A model generated the notes under the pieces. That model saw only the letters and a program-made list of their open reading frames with translations. It had not been told where the DNA came from and did not search any database. 53,791 nt of DNA from Sphingobacterium sp. (GTDB lineage: Bacteria > Bacteroidota > Bacteroidia > Sphingobacteriales > Sphingobacteriaceae), in assembly GCA_031253985.1 (NCBI GenBank), contig JAIRVH010000210.1, forward strand, positions 1 to 53,791. The letters run 5' to 3'. The translations under genes and the position numbers were made by a program. How positions within the stretch are numbered: the first letter of the stretch is position 1; each line of letters opens with the position of its first letter. Below are positions 25,914 to 34,307 of the stretch, one piece after another.

Positions 25914-26492
25914 ATGCGATTGGAATTGGAAAAATATAATGAATGTAGCGACGAACAGCTCTTTAAGCTTGTAAAACTTAATGATGCATCTGCCTATAAA
26001 ATATTATATGATCGGTTGTTTTATGTTTTGTTTGCGCATGCTTTGCATAAGCTTGGTTCCAAGGAAGATGCGCAAGATCTTACGCAGGATCTTTTTATGA
26101 ATCTATGGAACAAACGTGCCCAAATAATCATCGAAGGAAAAGTCACCAATTTTCTTTTTGTATCGCTCCGGAATAGTATTATCAACTATTATATAAAAAC
26201 AAAAAAACAAAATGAACGCGAAGAGCTCTATCATTACTTCAAAGCTCATTTTGAGGCAACGACAGACCGCACAATTCATAAAAATGAACTGGAAAAAATC
26301 ATTCAAAATGAAATAGATGCCCTTCCACTAAAGATGAAACAAATCTATTTACTTAGCAGAAATCAGGAGCTCACACACAAGGAAATTGCGGAGTTGATGT
26401 CCATATCCGAATTAACGGTCAAAAAGCAGGTGGCCAATGCCCTGAAAATACTGAAGAAAAAAATTAATTACGTACTTTTTACTTTTTTTTAG
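25914..26492 (+). CDS. ECF sigma factor of the SusC/SusD (FecI-like) type
   Basis: A 192-residue extracytoplasmic-function sigma factor. Region 2 is visible as FKLVKLNDASAYKILYDRLF and DAQDLTQDLFMNLWNKR (about 19-74). Region 4 is the C-terminal LPLKMKQIYLLSRNQELTHKEIAELMSIS-type helix-turn-helix (written in parts: LPLKMKQIYLL, HKEIAELMSIS, TVKKQVANALKIL). It is followed by a FecR gene, an STN-containing SusC gene and a SusD gene. This is the standard trans-envelope switch in which substrate binding at the outer membrane activates the sigma factor. The start at 25914 gives the normal length. A palindrome and -7 element lie about 150 bp upstream. Confidence 0.93.
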   Translation: MRLELEKYNECSDEQLFKLVKLNDASAYKILYDRLFYVLFAHALHKLGSKEDAQDLTQDLFMNLWNKRAQIIIEGKVTNFLFVSLRNSIINYYIKTKKQNEREELYHYFKAHFEATTDRTIHKNELEKIIQNEIDALPLKMKQIYLLSRNQELTHKEIAELMSISELTVKKQVANALKILKKKINYVLFTFF

Positions 26493-26554
26493 AATTCGTC
26501 TACTCCCATCGGTCATTTGCTTTGTCCTGTTTATAAAAGCCCAATTAAACTGCA

Positions 26555-27658
26555 ATGACGGAAAAAGAAATTACAGACCTTTTACAACGATATACAGCCA
26601 AACAATGTACCCCTGCCGAAATAAATCTGGTGGAATCCTGGTATAATTCCATGAATTATGATCATCCTGTAAACGCAGAAGAATTCGAATCCATTAAACG
26701 GCTATCCTGGGATGCTTTAAATCCCCAACTTCGAAAACAAAGAAGCTTCTATCCGTACGCAGCAATATTTTGGGGGTTATTATTTCTGTCTATCGCGACT
26801 TATTTTATCTTCCAAAACTATACTACAAAAGATAGCTCCAGAATCACGACAAAGATTCAGCCTGTAGGTTATCGTGCAATGCTACTGATCGGTTCAAAAG
26901 ACTCTGTGGATCTCAATGCCCTGCAAGTAGGCAAAACGGTCAACGCAAGGGGTATCTGGATCAAAAAGCTCGATAATGGAACAATTGCCTATGAAATGCA
27001 GTCGATCGATAAAAACACAAACACACTGAATAAACTGATTGTTCCTCGAGGTGGACAGTTTAAGATTAGGCTTGCCGATAGTTCACTCGTTTTTGTCAAC
27101 TCAGAATCTGAACTTGAATTTCCTTCTCAATTTGAAGGCAATGAACGCCGAATAAAAATGGTTGGTGAAGGATATTTCGAAGTTGCCAAGAATAAACAAA
27201 AACCATTTATCGTGGAATCAAATGAGCAACAGGTCACGGTACTGGGAACAAAGTTCAATATACATGCCTACCGAAATGAGAAAAATATAACCACCACCCT
27301 TATTGAAGGAAAAGTCCGCGTTTCATCACCTCAAGGTCAAGCGATCCTTCAACCTGGGGATCAAGCCATCTACAATGGTCATGGTATCCAGGTGTCATTG
27401 GCGAAAAATACCACAGCATTGACATGGAAGGACGACATTTTTGTCTTTGACAGCGAAACATTAGGCAATATCATGCAACAGCTATCGCGATGGTATAACA
27501 TTGAGGTTCAGTTCGCTAATAAAGACATCGGCCAAATCCGTTTTACCGGAAGTATATCAAAACATCGGGATATTGACCAAGTCCTCCATCTGCTCGAGAT
27601 AACAGGAAAGGTAAAATTTACAATTGACAACAAAAAAATCTATGTAAAGACAAACTAA
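26555..27658 (+). CDS. FecR-family anti-sigma factor
   Basis: An inner-membrane anti-sigma regulator of 367 residues. The N-terminal cytoplasmic part (about 1-65) would bind the sigma factor. One membrane helix lies at about 67-86 (YAAIFWGLLFLSIATYFIFQ), and a periplasmic FecR beta domain follows (VPRGGQFKIRLADSSLVFVN, EGYFEVAK, FIVESNEQQVTVLGTKFNI). The C-terminal DUF4974-like STN region includes LSRWYNIEVQF and FTGSISKHRDIDQVL. It starts 62 bp after the sigma gene and ends 17 bp before the SusC gene, so one operon is likely. Confidence 0.94.
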   Translation: MTEKEITDLLQRYTAKQCTPAEINLVESWYNSMNYDHPVNAEEFESIKRLSWDALNPQLRKQRSFYPYAAIFWGLLFLSIATYFIFQNYTTKDSSRITTKIQPVGYRAMLLIGSKDSVDLNALQVGKTVNARGIWIKKLDNGTIAYEMQSIDKNTNTLNKLIVPRGGQFKIRLADSSLVFVNSESELEFPSQFEGNERRIKMVGEGYFEVAKNKQKPFIVESNEQQVTVLGTKFNIHAYRNEKNITTTLIEGKVRVSSPQGQAILQPGDQAIYNGHGIQVSLAKNTTALTWKDDIFVFDSETLGNIMQQLSRWYNIEVQFANKDIGQIRFTGSISKHRDIDQVLHLLEITGKVKFTIDNKKIYVKTN

Positions 27659-27675
27659 CTAAAAAACCAAACTTT

Positions 27676-30600
27676 ATGAATTTCAAGTATTTTAATCATG
27701 TAAGATTATATCTTACGTTGTTACTTCTTACGGCCTTTTTTATGGAATTTTCCTTGGCAGCCTATGCCCAAAAAATTACCATTAAAGTGCATGAAAGCAA
27801 TTTAAAGGCAATTATCAAAAAGATCGAAGCACAAAGTACCTATCGTTTTTTATATGCCGATGACATATTAAAAAACACATTTCCGGTAAGCCTATCTGCC
27901 AAGGACAAAAACCTTCCGGAGTTACTGAACGATATCTTTCAATCACAGCCGCTTACTTTCCAAATTGAGGATAAAACCGTCATTATCAAAAATAAGCAAC
28001 AGCAATTAGGTACGGTATTCGGGACAGTAAAACAATTAGACAATAATACACCGATGAGTGGGGTCACCGTCAAAATCGTTGGACGGGGTCTCGACCTGAT
28101 TACAGCCACGGACGCCTACGGAAATTACAATTTTGCGGACATTCCCCATGGCACTTACCAACTCTCCTATAGCTATATCGGTTATTTGACAACTGCAGCA
28201 TTAATCAACTTGAGCGAACCCAAGAAAAATCAGTCGATGACCATGACGATCGCTGATTCCAGACTGGATCAAGTCGTGGTTATCGGATATGGTGCCAAAC
28301 AGCAAAAGGATCTGACAAGTTCAATCTCATCTATCAATCAGGAGAAATTGGCAGATTTCAGTAACAACGCAGCTACTTTTGAATCAATTTTAGGCGGTGC
28401 TGCAAAAGGGGTGATGGTGACCCAAAATTCAGGTGCCCCTGGATCAACAGCCAAACTCAATATTCGCGGCATAACTTCGCCATTGTCCGGCAGTACTAAT
28501 GATCCCTTATATGTAATTGATGGAGTACCCTTTTTTATAGAGGGGTATTCCGACTTTCCGACCATCAATCCCCTTTCAAATATTCCAGTTTCCGAAATAG
28601 AAAGTATTGATATCCTAAAGGATGCGGCAGCGACGGCCATATATGGTTCCCGTGGCGCAAATGGTGTCGTTATTGTTAAGACCAACCGCGGAAAGAAAAA
28701 CAAACCTTTTACGCTTTCAGCGGATTATACGCATTCGATCAGCAATCCAACCCGCATGTACAAGCCATTGTCTGTTGAACAATTCAAGGATGCTCAAAAT
28801 ACAATTATCCGAAATACCATAAATAGCATCAACGATGGAAAAATCGATCCTTATGAAGCATACTACAATCAACTACCTGCTATAGAACAACTGGCCTTTG
28901 TCACCCCGTTAGCAGATGACGGATTTGGTACGCCGCTAAAATACCGTTATGATGGATTAAACAACGATGCCTTTGGTCTTGGAAATACCGACTGGACAAA
29001 ATTGATCCGAAATAAAAATGCCCGTACTTCGCAATTTAACCTCTCTCTAAACGGCGGATCGGACAACAGTAACCTAGCGTTCAATTTTAATGCCTTCGAT
29101 CAAGAAGGACTGTACATCAACAACGGTCTCAAACGCTATAGTGCCCGCCTATCTTTCGATAGTAATATCACCGACCAATTGACTGCAGGAGCATCACTAT
29201 CTTATGCTTATAGCACATTAAAATATGGCCAGCAGTTGTTTGCTGAAGGCAATACCAAACCCTGGCTTGTCAGGCCTGATGTGAACGCATACGATGCCAA
29301 CGGCAACTTCAGTCGCATTGATGGCTCTTTGTTATATGGAGCACCTGTGATGCTCGCCAGTCCTTTGGCTCAGCTCAGCAATCGCGGCCTAAACAATATG
29401 CACCAGTTTTTGGGAGCGGCCTATGCAGAATACGAAGTATTCAAAAATTTCACATTGCGTGGCGACGTCAGCATCGCATCTTACAATGGAGGTGCCAGCA
29501 TCTTTGCCCCGACTTTTGCACAGGATGATTTTACAGCTTTTGGCAGTAATTTATATGCAACATTAAATACCAATACATCCAACAACAGCAACACAAGTCT
29601 CAATTTCAGAGCTGATTACGATTGGAAGAAGAATGGTCATCAGTTATATGCCATGGCAGGTCTCGGATTTGACCGTTACCGAAAAAGTGGTGATACACAC
29701 CAGTATGAGGAATTTCCAGACAATGAAATTCTGACCGATCCGGGATCCGCTGCCAGGGACACCTATTTCACCTATTCCCGTACAGATCAGGGGTTAAACT
29801 CGATCTATAGTCGTCTAAGTTACAAATACAAAGATCGCTATTTGGCGGAGGCCAATTTCCGCACGGATGAGTCGTCTAAATTCGGCCCGGGCAATAAACG
29901 CGCATATTTCCCTTCTCTATCAATGGGTTGGCGCATCAATAATGAACAGTTTATGCAAGCTGTTAATTGGATCAATGACCTAAAACTACGCCTAAGCTGG
30001 GGTAATACAGGATCAACCAATATTAGTGATTTCCTATATCGTCAGTTCTTTGTGCGTGGTTCGAATGATCTCTGGGGGGGCAAACCGGCGATTGTATTAG
30101 ACCTTAATGTTCCTAACCGGGATGTCAAATGGGAAAAAACACGTGAGTACAATGCTGGACTGGATTTTGCATTCTTCAATAACCGTCTTACAGGTAATTT
30201 TGATATCTACGACCGTTATACAACAGGTGCATTGGCTCTAGCTCCGATTTCGCTGGAAGCCGGCTCGAGCACCTATTCGGCGAACATTATCGACATGAGC
30301 AACAAAGGTTTTGAGATTGAACTGGGTTATGACTTGATCAAAAAACAAGAACTTACCTGGAATATCTCTTTTAATATTGCCCGTAACCGAAATAAAATCG
30401 AACACTTAAACGGTGCCAATATTAATGCTTATTCATTAGACAGTTACTTAGAAGGTTACCCCGCGGGAACACAAAAAGGGTATCTCGTTGAAAAGATCTT
30501 TGACTCACAGGCAGAAATCGATGCGCTGAACAGCAGTTCACCAACAGGATATTATCAAAATATGGCTACGGGCATAGGTGATTATAAGTATAAAGACATC

Positions 30601-31152
30601 AATGGCGATGGTGTCATCAACACCAATGATCGCCAAGTTATTGCCAGCCCACAACCCAAGTATTTCGGAGGTTTTTACAACCGTATTCATTATAAAAACT
30701 TCAACTTCTCTTTTGTCTTCCAATATGCCAAAGGAGCAAAAGCCATAATGGATGATTTTCAAACCAGCCTTTTCGGTATGTTAGGTCAGAGCCTTCAACA
30801 GGAAATCTATGACGATATGTGGTCGCCGACCAACCCAAATGCCCATTTTGCCAAGATAACCTATTACGATCCTGCAGCTAACTCAAGGACTTCGGACCGT
30901 CTGGTTTACGAGACATCATTCCTGCGTTTAAAAAATATCAATGTAAGCTATGCGCTACCAACGGTATTGACAAAAAAATGGCGCATCAATCAGGTGTCGG
31001 TATTCGCTTCGGCATCCAACCTATGGACGATCACCAAATGGCCGGGATTAGATCCCGAATTTGTCGGAACGTCTATTGCGACAAGTGCTTCCAGCAATGA
31101 CGCTTATCCGATGTCCAAAACTTTTTCTTTAGGTATTAAAGCAACCTTTTAA
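27676..31152 (+). CDS. SusC-family TonB-dependent receptor with STN signalling domain
   Basis: An outer-membrane transducer-transporter of 1158 residues. After the signal peptide (about 1-32) comes an STN domain (KITIKVHESNLKAIIKKIE onward, about 34-110), the part that contacts FecR. A carboxypeptidase-regulatory-like domain follows (about 112-195), then the DQVVVIGYGAKQQ region, the plug (LNIRGITS, IESIDILKDAAATAIYGSRG) and a barrel ending in LGIKATF. Unlike the sialic acid SusC it can signal its own expression through the adjacent FecI/FecR pair. The substrate is not apparent: no glycoside hydrolase belongs to this operon, and a thioredoxin-like protein follows. Confidence 0.95.
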   Translation: MNFKYFNHVRLYLTLLLLTAFFMEFSLAAYAQKITIKVHESNLKAIIKKIEAQSTYRFLYADDILKNTFPVSLSAKDKNLPELLNDIFQSQPLTFQIEDKTVIIKNKQQQLGTVFGTVKQLDNNTPMSGVTVKIVGRGLDLITATDAYGNYNFADIPHGTYQLSYSYIGYLTTAALINLSEPKKNQSMTMTIADSRLDQVVVIGYGAKQQKDLTSSISSINQEKLADFSNNAATFESILGGAAKGVMVTQNSGAPGSTAKLNIRGITSPLSGSTNDPLYVIDGVPFFIEGYSDFPTINPLSNIPVSEIESIDILKDAAATAIYGSRGANGVVIVKTNRGKKNKPFTLSADYTHSISNPTRMYKPLSVEQFKDAQNTIIRNTINSINDGKIDPYEAYYNQLPAIEQLAFVTPLADDGFGTPLKYRYDGLNNDAFGLGNTDWTKLIRNKNARTSQFNLSLNGGSDNSNLAFNFNAFDQEGLYINNGLKRYSARLSFDSNITDQLTAGASLSYAYSTLKYGQQLFAEGNTKPWLVRPDVNAYDANGNFSRIDGSLLYGAPVMLASPLAQLSNRGLNNMHQFLGAAYAEYEVFKNFTLRGDVSIASYNGGASIFAPTFAQDDFTAFGSNLYATLNTNTSNNSNTSLNFRADYDWKKNGHQLYAMAGLGFDRYRKSGDTHQYEEFPDNEILTDPGSAARDTYFTYSRTDQGLNSIYSRLSYKYKDRYLAEANFRTDESSKFGPGNKRAYFPSLSMGWRINNEQFMQAVNWINDLKLRLSWGNTGSTNISDFLYRQFFVRGSNDLWGGKPAIVLDLNVPNRDVKWEKTREYNAGLDFAFFNNRLTGNFDIYDRYTTGALALAPISLEAGSSTYSANIIDMSNKGFEIELGYDLIKKQELTWNISFNIARNRNKIEHLNGANINAYSLDSYLEGYPAGTQKGYLVEKIFDSQAEIDALNSSSPTGYYQNMATGIGDYKYKDINGDGVINTNDRQVIASPQPKYFGGFYNRIHYKNFNFSFVFQYAKGAKAIMDDFQTSLFGMLGQSLQQEIYDDMWSPTNPNAHFAKITYYDPAANSRTSDRLVYETSFLRLKNINVSYALPTVLTKKWRINQVSVFASASNLWTITKWPGLDPEFVGTSIATSASSNDAYPMSKTFSLGIKATF

Positions 31153-31164
31153 CGAACGATCAGC

Positions 31165-32583
31165 ATGAAAATAAAATATTTAGGATTATTATTAGCAGGA
31201 ACATTAGGATTGAATTCCTGCTCAATGGTGGGTGATATCGACGACATCAAGCCTTATTATAAAATGGAGGGAGACAATGTTGTCTATAACCTGGAATCGG
31301 CGGAGTCTGTCCTGCGCGGCGTATACAAAAGCTGGCGTGCCTTTAATGTATCGTCATTCCGTCTTTACATGTCCATCCTTTCGGGGACTGCAGTCAGTAA
31401 AGGCGGCGGGTTGACCGGAGGTCAGGAGTTTGTCACCAACAGCATACAGGCAAACAACGTAGCGCTTGCCAATATCTACCAAGGTTCTTACTTGACGATC
31501 AATACGGCCAACAACTTGATTAAGCTTATGGAGCGCGGCGATGCTAAAGGGGCCCCCGAAAAGCGCGTAAAAGAAATCATTGCCGAATGTAAGATCCAAC
31601 GAGCACTCGCTCATTTTCAGTTGCTGCGTCATTTTGGCTATTTCTTTGATCTGTCTTCTCCTTATGGAATCGTATTGAGAAGTACGCCTTTTTCAGGAAC
31701 AGAAACCGCACCACGCGCAACCGTACAACAAAGCTATGATTTCATACTGGCGGATCTAAACGATGCGATTGCCAACGCACCGCAAAACAATGAGCTTCAC
31801 TATTATGTCACAAAAGCGACTGCCAAATCCCTCAAAGCGAAAGTACTCTTACATATGGGCAATTATGGTGAAGCCGAAACTACTGCAAAAGAAGCTATAG
31901 ACGATGCGGAACGTAATGGCTATCAGCTGGAGGGATCTTTCCAGACTATTTTTACCAATGGTTACGATTCGGCAGAAGCACTTTTCGCAACCTACACCGA
32001 AGGGTCTATGGAGGTCGCTTCCGATCAGATTGCCCGTACAACCTATAGCGAATTTACCAAAAGGATGGCCGACATGCTTGTCGGCAAAAATAGCGATGGT
32101 GATCTCAATACAGGCGATGGTTATGACCAGCGCTTTTATCTCATGTTCAATCCAGCGCTTGCTGGTGCCCAAGGCAACGGAAAACATCCCTATTCGACCA
32201 ACGGAACAGGAAAGCACAACACGCAGATGCTTCTACGCCTCGGCGAAATTTATTTCATCCATGCCGAAGCTGCTGCCCGAAATGGTCACTACGATACAGC
32301 ACGCCATAGCTTTCAAACCATGGCATCACGTGCCAGTTATCCTGCAGATTATGCCACTGGTATAGGCAATAACGTATTGCTTGCCGCAATCTTTCAACAT
32401 AAAGTTTTGGAACTGTTTGCCGAAAATGGTGAAGACTGGTTCGACTTTGTCCGCTACTATCAGGCCAAAAATATAGCTATAAATGCGATCAAGTCCACAA
32501 TCAAATCAGATTCTCAATTGGTATTGCCACTACCACAAACGGCATTGGCGGGGAACAATCAACTGCAACAGAATCCACTTTAA
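31165..32583 (+). CDS. SusD/RagB-family outer-membrane lipoprotein
   Basis: Partner lipoprotein of the STN-type SusC encoded 12 bp upstream. The signal ends at LGLNSC (Cys19). RagB/SusD features include ESAESVLRGVYKSWRAFN near the start, LAHFQLLRHFGYFFDLSSPYG (helical region, about 145-165) and the C-terminal LFAENGEDWFDFVRYY and LVLPLPQTALAGNNQLQQNP. The length of 472 residues is normal for the family. Substrate unknown. Confidence 0.92.
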   Translation: MKIKYLGLLLAGTLGLNSCSMVGDIDDIKPYYKMEGDNVVYNLESAESVLRGVYKSWRAFNVSSFRLYMSILSGTAVSKGGGLTGGQEFVTNSIQANNVALANIYQGSYLTINTANNLIKLMERGDAKGAPEKRVKEIIAECKIQRALAHFQLLRHFGYFFDLSSPYGIVLRSTPFSGTETAPRATVQQSYDFILADLNDAIANAPQNNELHYYVTKATAKSLKAKVLLHMGNYGEAETTAKEAIDDAERNGYQLEGSFQTIFTNGYDSAEALFATYTEGSMEVASDQIARTTYSEFTKRMADMLVGKNSDGDLNTGDGYDQRFYLMFNPALAGAQGNGKHPYSTNGTGKHNTQMLLRLGEIYFIHAEAAARNGHYDTARHSFQTMASRASYPADYATGIGNNVLLAAIFQHKVLELFAENGEDWFDFVRYYQAKNIAINAIKSTIKSDSQLVLPLPQTALAGNNQLQQNPL

Positions 32584-32683
32584 AAAATTTGCGTCAGTAC
32601 AGATACGCGCGAGCATCAGTACGAATATGTTAACAAACAAATTACATAAAAACAGCTGAGCATTCAGCGAAAAATAATAACTA

Positions 32684-33871
32684 ATGAAAAAACTCTTTTT
32701 AACACTTACCTGTAGTGCACTAATGGTGTTCGGTTATGCACAGCAATCTTATACTGTGGTAGGCAAAATCGATGGAAAAAAAGCCAATGGACAGATCGTC
32801 AGCCTCTGGGCTGACAACGGTCAAAAGAAAATTGGCCAGGCAGTCATCAAAAATAATAGTTTTCAGATCAAAGGATCTATTCAAGATCCCGAATTGATCA
32901 GAATCATTATTGCGCCTTCTGCAGGTTCTGAACAGAAACTGTGGAAAGCAAGCGGCTTCTACTTAGATAAAGGGACGCTTCAGTTGACCGGGCATATCGA
33001 TAGCCTCCCATCTTATTATTACAACGCGAATTCGCCTAATGTAAAACCAAAAATTGAAGGTTCTCAAGCGCAAAGCGTGGCCAATCAATTAAACAGAAGC
33101 ATTATTGACGAACAACAGATACTAAGTAAACTAGACAAAGCTTACATGCAGGAGTATCACCTCCCGGCGATAGACGGAAAATTCAATACCGATCGTGGAA
33201 TTGCCATTCTTAAAGAAATGGCTCCTTATAAGAAGACTATCTTTGAAAAGAAATGGACATTTATCAAAAATAACCCGACAGCTCGCATCGCATTGGACGA
33301 AGCATCCTACATGGTCATGGGCTACGGAGAAGAAAGCCTTTCGACAAATCAGATGAATGAACTTCTCCGATTTTTTGAACCATCATGGGCGGGCAAAAAA
33401 GCATTTACAGATTTAAAGCTTGCAATCACAAAAGCCAAAGCGACAGCGATTGGATCCAAGATATTGGACGGCCCCGTCTTGGATAAAGAAGGCAATAAAG
33501 TACAGCTAACCACCATATTCCCAAAAGGTAAAAAATACATCTTACTTGAATTCTGGGCATCCTGGTGCGGTCCTTGCCGAGCTGAGATTCCGCATTTACG
33601 ACACACCTATTCAATATGGAAAGATAAAGGTTTTGACATCGTAAGCATTTCCCTTGATGAGAAAGAGGGAGACTGGAAGAAAGCCCTGACCGAAGAAAAC
33701 ATGACTTGGCATCAATACAACGCACGTGAAGGTTTCGACAGTCAAATTGCCCAAAGTTATGATATTCAAGGTATCCCCTATGCCTTGTTGATCGACGCCA
33801 CTGGAATAATTATCAGACATGGTATGCGCGGTGCCAGCTTAGATCAAGCATTGGAAGAACTTTCAAAATAG
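32684..33871 (+). CDS. TlpA-like thioredoxin-fold protein with N-terminal DUF4369-type domain
   Basis: An exported thiol oxidoreductase of 395 residues. Signal peptide about 1-20 (FGYAQ). The N-terminal beta domain (about 22-110) resembles DUF4369, followed by a helical linker. The C-terminal AhpC/TlpA thioredoxin domain has the redox motif WCGPC at 294-298 within LLEFWASWCGPCRAEIP, and the cis-Pro region GIPYALLID. Proteins of this kind often follow SusC/SusD operons in Sphingobacteriaceae and may reduce disulfides or protect the partner proteins; the exact role is unknown. It lies 100 bp after the SusD gene, probably in the same operon. Confidence 0.9.
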   Translation: MKKLFLTLTCSALMVFGYAQQSYTVVGKIDGKKANGQIVSLWADNGQKKIGQAVIKNNSFQIKGSIQDPELIRIIIAPSAGSEQKLWKASGFYLDKGTLQLTGHIDSLPSYYYNANSPNVKPKIEGSQAQSVANQLNRSIIDEQQILSKLDKAYMQEYHLPAIDGKFNTDRGIAILKEMAPYKKTIFEKKWTFIKNNPTARIALDEASYMVMGYGEESLSTNQMNELLRFFEPSWAGKKAFTDLKLAITKAKATAIGSKILDGPVLDKEGNKVQLTTIFPKGKKYILLEFWASWCGPCRAEIPHLRHTYSIWKDKGFDIVSISLDEKEGDWKKALTEENMTWHQYNAREGFDSQIAQSYDIQGIPYALLIDATGIIIRHGMRGASLDQALEELSK

Positions 33872-33879
33872 CATACTTT

Positions 33880-33913
33880 ATTGTGGGGACTACGGTTTCG
33901 TATTCTCCACAAT
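33880..33913 (+). other. Hairpin after the thioredoxin-like gene
   Basis: 10-bp stem with one G-U pair (33880-33889 with 33904-33913) and a 14-nt loop, 8 bp after the stop codon. No T-run follows, so termination is uncertain; it may mark the 3' end of the sigma/SusC operon. Confidence 0.45.
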
Positions 33914-33965
33914 GAAAAACTTAATACAAAAATTCATTTTTCCGCACAATAAGTCAGTAGTCCCA

Positions 33966-33997
33966 TTTTATGTAATATATAATCGTCGTTACCTTAG
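33966..33997 (+). promoter_or_regulatory. Second copy of the operator-like 15-mer plus -7 block
   Basis: TTATGTAATATATAA (33968-33982) matches the perfect palindrome at 25731 at 14 of 15 positions. It is again followed, after exactly 7 bases, by TACCTTAG (33990-33997). The block lies directly before a sulfatase remnant and about 310 bp before the next intact gene. The right half has lost the GTnnnAC symmetry, so binding may be weaker. Confidence 0.5.
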
Positions 33998-34006
33998 TGG
34001 ATCATT

Positions 34007-34171
34007 ATGTATGAAGAATCCTTTCGTACCCCAATGCTCATACAGTATCCAGCTTTATCACATGTAAAATCCACCATAGATGCTAAAATTGTCAATGCCG
34101 ATATCGCTCCCACACGATTGGAGTTAGCTTCCATCAAAAAGCCGAAAGATATGCAGAGACAATCTCAATAA
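34007..34171 (+). pseudogene. Remnant of a sulfatase gene (C-terminal fragment)
   Basis: The frame from the ATG at 34007 to TAA at 34169-34171 encodes 54 residues. MYEESFRTPMLIQYPALSHV, followed by VDAKIVNADIAPTRLELA and KKPKDMQRQS, closely follows the well-known sulfatase segment around MYEES-RTP-L, P-G, V-N-D-APT-L-LAG and P-DMQG-S. The usual upstream part with the catalytic Cys/Ser signature is absent, and the expected GRSL after MQ is lost. This fragment cannot be an active enzyme; I read it as the scar of a deleted sulfatase gene. The bases from 34172 to 34307 hold no gene I can support. Confidence 0.7.
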
Positions 34172-34307
34172 ATAAAATCCGCAATCGATTGTCTTAAAAA
34201 TAAATTTCCTTTTATAGTATAATTTTTATTTCTTTAACACTGTATTAGAATGATTTATACAAAATTATTCTAACCAATTATACAGCCAGAACGCAAGCCC
34301 TTAATTT

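Noticed and set aside
31849..32365. Overlapping frames on both strands within the SusD gene (minus 31849-32217, plus 31904-32365)
   Set aside because: Both are out of frame with an intact SusD gene and lack family features or start signals.
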